Assembly: GCA_041552135.1 (NCBI GenBank)
Contig: JBFELL010000100.1
Coordinates: 1-10,622, forward strand
Direction of reading: 5' to 3'
Length of the DNA stretch: 10,622 nt
Origin: SZUA-186 sp041552135
Lineage (GTDB): Bacteria; Pseudomonadota; Gammaproteobacteria; UBA9214
The notes beneath the pieces are model-generated. The model was not told the origin of the DNA and ran no database searches. It worked only from the letters and a program-made list of their open reading frames with translations. Of the stretch, positions 5,184 to 10,622 are shown one piece after another (positions within the stretch are counted from its first letter, which is position 1; the number at the start of each line of letters is the position of its first letter). The position numbers and the translations under genes were made by a program.

Positions 5184-7808
5184 TTAGGGTTGTATTGATG
5201 GATCATCAAGAAAAGCCTGGAGATCCAGGATCTCCTGATCGGTGAGCATGATCCCGTTCATGCCAGCATTGATCGTTCCAAGGTCATTGACCAGTAGATT
5301 ACCCGTGCCCGCGATATCCCCCGCAAATCCCTGCGGATCATAGGTACCTGCTGCATGGCAACCCGCGCAGTCCGCGTCATACTTCAAGCGACCCGCTTCA
5401 AAGCTGCCGGAAGGCGCTGAGGCTGTCACATTGACTGCATCCGGCGCACTGTCATCCAGACCGTCATTGACGACCAGGGTGGCCGTATAGTCGCCGTCCA
5501 GATCTGCGGTGAACGTCGGGGTAGCGCTGGTGGGATCGGATAGCGTTGCCGTGCTGCCAGCCGGCACCTCCAGGGTCCAGGCATAGGTCAGCGGCTGAGG
5601 GCCGTCGTCGGGGTCGGAGCTGCCGCTCCCGTCCAGGGTCACCTCGGAGCCGGTGTCCACAGCCTGGCCCTCGCCCGCATCGGCCACCGGCGGCAGGTTA
5701 CCGGCCGTGGCCGTCACGGTGACGTCTGCCGTGTCATCGGCAAGGCCGTCATCGACCGTTAGGGTGGCCAGGTAGTCGCCTTCCACATCTGCGGTGAATG
5801 TCGGGCTGATACTGCTGGCATCGGAGAGCACTGCCGTGCTGCCCATCGGAACACCCAGCGTCCAGCTGTATGTCAACGGCGACGGGCCGTTATCAGGATC
5901 GGAGCTTCCGCTCGCATCGAGGGTCACAACCGTTGACGGGGCGACAATGAGACCCGGATCGACCGATATGTCCGCCACCGGAGGCTGGTTATCGCCACGC
6001 CGCACCGCCCTGACCTGGCCGCGGATCTCGCCCGAGGGATTGGCCGCCGTGTGGATATTCACATAGATGTTACCGGCGAGCAGGGCATCGGTCAGTGCCG
6101 GGGTCAGGGGCTGAGAGTCCATACTGTTCCAGATACCGACGGCCTGTCCGTCACTGAAACTGAGATCGCGAACCACCTCGCCGTTGGTCCCGACGCGGCC
6201 ATGATGGAAATGGGCACTGACGATGGGGCCGGACAGACCGGCGGTGTCGACCGTGATGGCATACTCGAGCCCGGCGTCAGTGAGGATATAGATGCCGCTG
6301 CCCCGTGCCGTGATGCCCGCGACAGGCGGGACCTCCTGTGCGGCAGACAGCTCCATGAAGGGAATCGCCTGCATCCAGGCCACGACATCCGCGACATCCG
6401 CTGCCGCGGGCTCTCCCATGGCGGCCCGGTCCATGATCGTGTTCGGGATGCCCCAGTGCATCTTGTGCATGAACTCGCTGAACTTGCCGTCCTGGTTCAG
6501 ATAGGCAATCAGTCCACCGACATCCGGCACACCGTCATCACTGGGATCGCCGTGGCATGCCTGGCAATGGTCCCCGTAGTAGGTCTCCCCGGCCGCTGCA
6601 TCCGCCGTGGCCACCGGGGTATAGATGTTCAGGGAGTCACCATCGGCGGGCGTGGTGTCGATGGCGGCATAGACCTGGTCGGCCCGGGCCATGGGGGCGT
6701 TGAGGAACGCCGTCAGACAGCTGAGCTGCTGCGCAGTCGGTCCCTCGGGATTGTCCGGACCCAGGTCCGGATGACGGTTCCCCAGGATCGCACCCGGGCC
6801 CCACTCAGGATCGACCCTGTCGAACACCGCAGACCCCTGGGCCCAGGTGCGCCCGCCGGCCGGGATCTCCAGCGAAGCGCCCCGACCGAAGGTGGCATCG
6901 GTGCTGATGTTGCGACTGGGGGTACAGGTGGCGGGATCCGCCCCCTCCAGGTCGCAGTTGTTGGGATCCTGGTAGCCGGCATTGGCCCGACCCGCATTGC
7001 GGCTGCGCTGGTCATAGCCGCCCTCGGTGCCTTGCTGGTCCCAACCGTGGCAGGCCTTGCAGCGGGTGTAGTCGGCATCCCCTTCATCCGTTGGCAGACC
7101 GCTGCCGCCGGCATCGCTCTTGTGCCAGGAATCCCAGGCCAGGCCACCCTGGACGACGCAGTCCAGGTAGGCTGCCTGGCCCGCCGCGAGTGCCTCGGTG
7201 GTGATGTTGTCGACATCGAATGCCGGATCGGCACCCGCCGCAAAAGCGGGAGCCGCCGCAGCAAGCACGCTGGTGAGTTCCGCCGAGCGCTCGGCGGCAG
7301 CTAACGGCTCGACCGCTGAGCCGGCCGGCAGGCCGAAGGCCGCCTCGACCAGAGCGAGGGCTTCCTCGAAATCCGCAGCATCGCCGGATGCGACCAGCCC
7401 GACCGCGGCGCTGGTGAGTTCATTGGCGGCCACCCGGTCGCCTGTGCGGGCTATAAAAGTGTAGAGGGTATAGCTGTTCTGGGTTCCCGACACGGTGGCC
7501 AGACCCGTGATGCGGACATATTCGCCGCCGGGTTCCACGCCGCCTTTTGCGGTAATCGATTCCGTGTCAGGGTCGTAGGTATACTCGCGCTCCGGCACAA
7601 GTATCTCGTCATAAGGGCTACCGGGCTCAGGACTGAGCGCAACTTCAGTGATGCTGTCAAAGGCCGGATTGACCGCCGGGAAGATGATAGCGGCACCGCC
7701 ACCCGCGACATTGTTACTGCTGCCACCCCCACCACATCCGGTCAGCAGCAGTAACGATGCCGTGATGACTGCCATGACCAGATTCGGCAATACGTTATCG
7801 AATTTCAT
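5184..7808 (-). CDS. Triheme c-type cytochrome lipoprotein with CHRD and two PKD domains
   Basis: An 874-residue exported lipoprotein: hydrophobic N-terminus, lipobox LLTGC with the lipidated Cys at 25, then a flexible Gly/Ser linker. Residue 26 is Gly, not Asp, so transport to the outer membrane is expected. Haem motifs are CKACH (250-254), CQACH (415-419) and CAGCH (814-818). The second cytochrome module (about 403-481) and the C-terminal module (about 801-870) look like class I cytochrome c, with Met residues available as distal ligands. Between them are a CHRD domain (about 484-602; AQEVPP, AHFHHG, NIHTAANPSGEIRGQV) and two PKD domains (about 608-700 and 704-799). The N-terminal 40-200 is Ala-rich and unrecognised. 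Start is supported by GGAGGAA 8 bases upstream. It is divergent from the decahaem cytochrome, which suggests a role in the same electron-transfer path. The domains are clear; the function (surface electron exchange, scaffold or substrate binding) is inferred. Confidence 0.9.
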   Translation of the reverse strand: MKFDNVLPNLVMAVITASLLLLTGCGGGGSSNNVAGGGAAIIFPAVNPAFDSITEVALSPEPGSPYDEILVPEREYTYDPDTESITAKGGVEPGGEYVRITGLATVSGTQNSYTLYTFIARTGDRVAANELTSAAVGLVASGDAADFEEALALVEAAFGLPAGSAVEPLAAAERSAELTSVLAAAAPAFAAGADPAFDVDNITTEALAAGQAAYLDCVVQGGLAWDSWHKSDAGGSGLPTDEGDADYTRCKACHGWDQQGTEGGYDQRSRNAGRANAGYQDPNNCDLEGADPATCTPSRNISTDATFGRGASLEIPAGGRTWAQGSAVFDRVDPEWGPGAILGNRHPDLGPDNPEGPTAQQLSCLTAFLNAPMARADQVYAAIDTTPADGDSLNIYTPVATADAAAGETYYGDHCQACHGDPSDDGVPDVGGLIAYLNQDGKFSEFMHKMHWGIPNTIMDRAAMGEPAAADVADVVAWMQAIPFMELSAAQEVPPVAGITARGSGIYILTDAGLEYAITVDTAGLSGPIVSAHFHHGRVGTNGEVVRDLSFSDGQAVGIWNSMDSQPLTPALTDALLAGNIYVNIHTAANPSGEIRGQVRAVRRGDNQPPVADISVDPGLIVAPSTVVTLDASGSSDPDNGPSPLTYSWTLGVPMGSTAVLSDASSISPTFTADVEGDYLATLTVDDGLADDTADVTVTATAGNLPPVADAGEGQAVDTGSEVTLDGSGSSDPDDGPQPLTYAWTLEVPAGSTATLSDPTSATPTFTADLDGDYTATLVVNDGLDDSAPDAVNVTASAPSGSFEAGRLKYDADCAGCHAAGTYDPQGFAGDIAGTGNLLVNDLGTINAGMNGIMLTDQEILDLQAFLDDPSIQP
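5412..5699 (-). repeat. Second PKD domain copy within lipoprotein
   Basis: This encodes residues 704-799, with the PKD hallmarks PPVADAG, DGSGSSDPDDG, YAWTL and FTADLDGDY. It is strongly similar to the adjacent upstream copy (shared SGSSDPD, LTY.WTL, PTFTAD, DGDY-like and NDGL/DDGL), which suggests a tandem duplication. Confidence 0.8.
5709..5987 (-). repeat. First PKD domain copy within lipoprotein
   Basis: This encodes residues 608-700: PPVADISVDPG, DASGSSDPDNG, YSWTLGVP, FTADVEGDY and VDDGL. PKD folds are extracellular Ig-like beta-sandwiches that mediate protein or polysaccharide contacts or act as spacers. That supports a position outside the cytoplasm. Confidence 0.8.
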
Positions 7809-7816
7809 TCGTCCCG

Positions 7817-7823
7817 TTCCTCC
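7817..7823 (-). promoter_or_regulatory. Ribosome-binding site of triheme lipoprotein
   Basis: On the minus strand GGAGGAA lies 8 bases before the ATG at 7808, a strong Shine-Dalgarno that supports the chosen start and the signal peptide that follows it. Confidence 0.8.
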
Positions 7824-7907
7824 GGCGAGTGCTTGTTATCGGTATCTGGCTAATGTCGCAGTGGCCGGTTTCTTGATTCCTGCAAGCCTCTGTTTGTAGA
7901 TTCTGTG

Positions 7908-7925
7908 TTTGACCTGCAGGTTAAA
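7908..7925. promoter_or_regulatory. 18-bp near-perfect palindrome, candidate operator
   Basis: TTTGACCTGCAGGTTAAA is symmetric apart from one base pair, with a perfect ACCTGCAGGT core. It lies just downstream of the -10 box of the lipoprotein promoter, at about +6 to +23 of the expected transcript, a usual place for a repressor site. It matches no regulator consensus I recognise. Confidence 0.5.
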
Positions 7926-7937
7926 CCCTTGAATTTA

Positions 7938-7966
7938 TTTATATGCCCCTCAAATTGCCTTGTCAA
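7938..7966 (-). promoter_or_regulatory. Near-consensus sigma-70 promoter for triheme lipoprotein
   Basis: On the minus strand TTGACA (plus 7961-7966, perfect -35) is followed after exactly 17 bp by TATAAA (plus 7938-7943, 5 of 6 for -10). The predicted start near 7931 gives a leader of about 120 bases to the ATG at 7808. This is the best promoter in the window. Confidence 0.75.
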
Positions 7967-7970
7967 TTTG
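7951..7970. promoter_or_regulatory. 20-bp inverted repeat CAAATTG-N6-CAATTTG over the -35 box
   Basis: Perfect 7-bp arms separated by CCTTGT. The repeat covers the -35 hexamer and part of the spacer of the lipoprotein promoter, so a bound dimer would block or modulate RNA polymerase. The half-site spacing (TTG-N6-CAA) does not fit FNR (TTGAT-N4-ATCAA) or CRP. Confidence 0.5.
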
Positions 7971-8220
7971 CATCCCAGTGGCAAATCCGGACCGGGTCAC
8001 CGGGGCCGGTGGGTATTCCTGTGCACGTGCTGCTTCGGCGACAGACACTCCCTGGCCGATAGCGGGCGGGTTTCTGCGATCCCGGCCTCGCCGCCGGTGG
8101 CCTTGCTGTGTGGGGGGGCCGGCTCGACGGGGCAAGTGAAGTGTGCCAACATCACCCGCTGACCCGGTCATCAATCAAACCGCAGAGAACGGATACCGGT
8201 CAGGCCATGAGAGACCATAC

Positions 8221-9210
8221 ATGATGCCGAACAGCAGGTTTAAAAAAGTTACAGGGGGGCTCATCCTGGCGGTGATGTGGGCAGCGGCAACGCTGCTGAT
8301 GGCCATGGAGCCCGAGGCCGGGATGACCGACGAGACAGCCGAGGCCGCGGTGCTGGCCGTCGAGCAGGGCGACCACACCCGGCGTGGTGCGGATACCTGC
8401 CTTAAGTGTCATGACGAGGATAATGAATATCCCGTCTACCCGATTTTCAAGACCAAGCATGCCGTAGCCGCCGACGAACGCACGCCGTTTGCCGGCTTGC
8501 AGTGCGAGGCTTGCCATGGGCCCGGTGACGCACACACCAAGAAGCCGGCCAGCGGGGAGTCCAGGGCCCCGATACTGAATTTCGGCAAGGACGCCTGGAC
8601 ACCGGCGAAGGATCAGAACCGCAAGTGTCTCGAATGCCATGAGAACCACCAGCGCATCGAATGGAAAGGCAGCCTGCACGAGTTCAGCGACGTGGCCTGT
8701 GCGAGTTGCCATCAAATTCACATCGCGAACGACCCGGTGCTGGATCGCGAGCAGCAGCCCGAGGTCTGCTACCAGTGCCACCTGTCGCAGCGGGCACAGT
8801 TCTATCAAAGTTCCCACCATCCCGTGCGTGAGGGAAAAATGGCATGCAGCGCCTGCCACGACCCGCATGGCGATGACGGCACGGATCGTCTTGTGACGGC
8901 AAACCTGCGCGAGACCTGCACGGGGTGCCATGCAGAATGGCGCGGGCCCTATCTCTGGGAACACGCACCGGCAGCGGAAGACTGTACCCTGTGTCATCGA
9001 CCGCACGGCTCGAATCAGCCGTCACTGCTGAAGAAACGTCCACCGCAACTCTGTCAGCAATGCCATTCCCAGGCCGGCCATCCGAGTCTCCAGGCAGACG
9101 GCTCCACCGTGAGTGCGAGGAGTGCGTTCGTGGTCATCAAGGGCTGCTTGAACTGCCATTTCCAGGTCCATGGATCCAATCATCCTTCAGGTGTCAAACT
9201 GATGCGATGA
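8221..9210 (+). CDS. mtrA: Decahaem periplasmic c-type cytochrome, MtrA/DmsE family
   Basis: A 329-residue exported cytochrome with exactly ten CXXCH motifs, whose first Cys is at 60, 95, 136, 160, 183, 209, 233, 255, 278 and 309. Length and haem number match Shewanella MtrA and DmsE (about 330 residues). In the family, such cytochromes sit inside an MtrB-type barrel as an insulated wire and pass electrons between periplasmic carriers and the cell surface. Residues 1-28 form a Sec signal peptide (basic FKK, hydrophobic GGLILAVMWAAATLL, likely cleavage after LMA). I chose the ATG at 8221 because GAGAG lies 7 bases upstream and the signal peptide begins there; a second ATG at 8224 is equally possible. 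An in-frame GTG at 8143 would add 26 non-signal residues. It is followed after 86 bp by the barrel gene, so the two probably form an operon. MtrA, MtoA, PioA and DmsE cannot be separated by eye, so the symbol is a family label and the direction of electron flow is open. Confidence 0.93.
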   Translation: MMPNSRFKKVTGGLILAVMWAAATLLMAMEPEAGMTDETAEAAVLAVEQGDHTRRGADTCLKCHDEDNEYPVYPIFKTKHAVAADERTPFAGLQCEACHGPGDAHTKKPASGESRAPILNFGKDAWTPAKDQNRKCLECHENHQRIEWKGSLHEFSDVACASCHQIHIANDPVLDREQQPEVCYQCHLSQRAQFYQSSHHPVREGKMACSACHDPHGDDGTDRLVTANLRETCTGCHAEWRGPYLWEHAPAAEDCTLCHRPHGSNQPSLLKKRPPQLCQQCHSQAGHPSLQADGSTVSARSAFVVIKGCLNCHFQVHGSNHPSGVKLMR

Positions 9211-9296
9211 CACCGGCACGCCAGACTGGGTCAGCTCGGCGCTGACAAGAAACCCCTAAGGGGCATCAGTGGCTGAAGGAACTATCGGGGGGAATC
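9211..9296 (+). other. Intercistronic spacer with two hairpins
   Basis: The 86-bp gap between the cytochrome and barrel genes contains GTCAGC-TCGGC-GCTGAC (9230-9246, perfect 6-bp stem) and CCCCT-A-AGGGG (9253-9263, perfect 5-bp arms). Neither is followed by a T-run, so they are more likely RNA-stability or processing elements, or partial attenuators, than full terminators. Confidence 0.45.
9287..9293 (+). promoter_or_regulatory. Ribosome-binding site of barrel gene
   Basis: GGGGGGA ends 3 bases before the ATG at 9297. The G-run can pair with the anti-Shine-Dalgarno in several registers, giving acceptable spacing of about 4-6 bases. Confidence 0.55.
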
Positions 9297-10622
9297 ATGT
9301 TTGATCGAACATTATCCAAAACCGGCATCCTGATATTCACCGTCTGGGTATGCCTGTCGCCGGCCGCTGCAGAAGAGCCGGCCGCTGCCGTGCCCTGGGA
9401 GGGCTGGCGCTGCAAATACTGTCCCGAGATCGCGGGAACGGAAGGCTGGGTCGAGCCCGGCATCGGTTACCAGAGCGAGGATTCCTACAGGTTCGGGCGC
9501 TACAGCGGCCTGAAGGATGACGGTGTGTTCGGCAATGCCGACGGCTATCTCATGCACCGTGAAGAGGATGGCCGTTATTACGAAATCCGGGGCCGTAACC
9601 TCGGCCTTGACTCCCGCGACGTGCAGATGGAAGGGGGTGACCAGGGAAAGTACAAATTGTTTCTGGAGTATGACCAGCTACCCAGCTTCAATGATGATAC
9701 CACCAGGAGTCCGTATCGCGGCCGGAACGGCAACCGGCTGTCTCTGCCGCAGAACTGGGTACCGGATGCCAGCACGCAAAACATGCCGACCTTGCAGCAA
9801 GACCTCACGGACGTGACCATCAAGACCGAGCGCAAGCGTCTGAAGGCAGACTTTTCCTACCTGCCGTTCAGGAAGTGGGAAATCACCGCGCACTTCATGC
9901 ATGAAAAGAAAGACGGCAGACATGACGTGGGGACACCATTCGGCTTCAGCGAGACCTCCATCCTGCCGGTACCGGTCGAGTACCGTACAAACGAGCTGGG
10001 CTTCGGCATCGGCTACACGGGCAGGAAGCTGCAGGCAAAAGTCGCCTATGACGGTTCCTACTTTGATGAAGAGCATAATCATCGCGGTCTGGTTTGGCAG
10101 AACCCCTATGTGGCCACGTCCGAACCCAACGGGTTCGGACAGTATGCGCTGCCCCCGGACAACAATTATCACAAGCTCAGTGCCACACTCGGCTATGACG
10201 TCCTGCAGCACACACGGCTGAATGCCCACCTGTCCTTCGGCCGTTTGAAACAGGACGGGGGCTTTCTCCCCTACACCATCAATCCCGATCTTGGCGGCTC
10301 CCTGCCGACCAATGACCTGGACGGTCAGGTCGACAGTACCCTTGCCAGGCTGGGCGTCTCCTCCCGTCCCCTGCCCCGCCTGCGGCTGAATGCCAATTAC
10401 ACCTACAGTGACCGGGACAACGACTCCAACCGCAATACCTACGACTACGTGGTCACCGACCTGTTCAATTCGGGCAGCGCCCGGAAAAACAAGCCCTACA
10501 GCTTCGAGCAGCATCTGTTCCGCAGCAGCGCGGCCTACCGGCTGTCCAGCCGAACCGACATGTCGGCGGGTTTCGACTACGACAAGATGGAGCGCACGCA
10601 CCAGGAGGTGGACGACACCGAG
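9297..10622 (+). CDS. mtrB: MtrB/PioB-family outer-membrane beta-barrel (3' partial)
   Basis: The frame is open to the right edge; 442 codons are present of an expected 650-750. A Sec signal peptide (residues 1-25) ends in SPAAA before EEP. The mature N-terminus carries WRCKYCPE with Cys39 and Cys42, the CKxC motif characteristic of MtrB proteins of metal-reducing bacteria. The rest alternates polar and aromatic residues in short strands separated by Asp/Asn/Gly-rich turns, for example GWVEPGIGYQSEDSYRFGRY (49-68) and LRLNANYTYSDRDNDSNRN near residue 370. This is the pattern of a large barrel with one strand about every 10-15 residues. In known systems MtrB/PioB sheathes the decahaem cytochrome in the outer membrane and docks a surface cytochrome. 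The cytochrome gene directly upstream agrees with this. The missing part should hold the remaining strands and a C-terminal aromatic. Family call is strong. Confidence 0.92.
   Translation, partial: MFDRTLSKTGILIFTVWVCLSPAAAEEPAAAVPWEGWRCKYCPEIAGTEGWVEPGIGYQSEDSYRFGRYSGLKDDGVFGNADGYLMHREEDGRYYEIRGRNLGLDSRDVQMEGGDQGKYKLFLEYDQLPSFNDDTTRSPYRGRNGNRLSLPQNWVPDASTQNMPTLQQDLTDVTIKTERKRLKADFSYLPFRKWEITAHFMHEKKDGRHDVGTPFGFSETSILPVPVEYRTNELGFGIGYTGRKLQAKVAYDGSYFDEEHNHRGLVWQNPYVATSEPNGFGQYALPPDNNYHKLSATLGYDVLQHTRLNAHLSFGRLKQDGGFLPYTINPDLGGSLPTNDLDGQVDSTLARLGVSSRPLPRLRLNANYTYSDRDNDSNRNTYDYVVTDLFNSGSARKNKPYSFEQHLFRSSAAYRLSSRTDMSAGFDYDKMERTHQEVDDTE

Larger units (their letters stand above)
7809..8220. promoter_or_regulatory. 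Divergent control region between lipoprotein and decahaem genes
   Basis: A 412-bp gap between two divergent starts. The left part, about 7900-7975, is clearly AT-richer than its surroundings and holds the lipoprotein promoter and two palindromes. The right part, about 7985-8150, is GC-rich and includes CACCGG-GG-CCGGTG (7998-8011), a perfect 6-bp-arm inverted repeat. A weak plus-strand promoter can be drawn (TTGACC at 7909-7914, 17 bp, AATTTA), which would give the decahaem gene a leader of roughly 275 bases; I do not trust it. No gene is seen here. Confidence 0.6.

Noticed and set aside
6051..7304. 417-residue plus-strand frame inside the triheme lipoprotein gene
   Set aside because: Antisense to a protein with three CXXCH motifs, CHRD and PKD domains; the composition is GC-driven Gly/Arg/Asp/Val with no domain.
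7874..7887. FNR/Anr-like site TTGAT-N4-GCAAG
   Set aside because: Only the first half-site matches the FNR consensus; the second half is wrong, so anaerobic control cannot be claimed from it.
8143..8220. Upstream GTG start for the decahaem cytochrome
   Set aside because: It would place 26 non-hydrophobic residues before the signal peptide and has a poorer ribosome-binding site than the ATG at 8221.
8207..8224. Five-codon upstream reading frame ending in the cytochrome start
   Set aside because: Starts ATGAGAGACC and ends TGA overlapping ATGATG; so short a frame is expected by chance and nothing shows it is translated.
9678..10601. 307-residue minus-strand frame opposite the barrel gene
   Set aside because: Shadow of the MtrB-family gene; the Val/Gly/Gln-rich product has no membrane or domain pattern.

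Overview
The window is GC-rich (about 60% or a little more by eye) and densely coded. It most resembles a chromosome segment of a Gram-negative proteobacterium, probably a gammaproteobacterium. The evidence is a lipobox lipoprotein, Sec signal peptides, a multihaem cytochrome paired with an outer-membrane porin of the MtrA/MtrB type, and an Old Yellow Enzyme very close to enterobacterial NemA. Genus-level assignment is not possible from the sequence alone.

Layout, left to right. (1) The 3' part of a polytopic membrane protein with a central spermidine-synthase-like Rossmann domain (+, 5' end outside the window). (2) A 68-bp convergent spacer full of inverted repeats. (3) An APC-superfamily amino-acid permease (-). 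(4) Divergent from it, an NADPH:flavin oxidoreductase of the Old Yellow Enzyme family (+). (5) A stretch of about 480 bp with no convincing gene but a perfect 15-bp palindrome and possible decayed coding sequence. (6) A large triheme lipoprotein (-) with cytochrome modules at both ends of a CHRD domain and two PKD repeats. (7) A 412-bp divergent control region with a near-consensus sigma-70 promoter for the lipoprotein and several palindromes. (8) A decahaem periplasmic cytochrome (+). (9) The 5' part of an MtrB/PioB-family outer-membrane beta-barrel (+, runs off the window).

How the genes work together. The decahaem cytochrome and the barrel form a recognisable porin-cytochrome conduit, which carries electrons across the outer membrane. 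It could work outward (metal or DMSO respiration, as in MtrAB/DmsEF) or inward (iron oxidation, as in MtoAB/PioAB). No MtrC/OmcA-type cytochrome is seen in the window. The divergently transcribed triheme CHRD-PKD lipoprotein is the most interesting item: by position, haem content and likely outer-membrane anchoring it is a candidate surface partner or periplasmic feeder of the conduit. That link is inference. The left half (membrane SpeE-like protein, permease, ene-reductase) looks like ordinary, independent metabolism.
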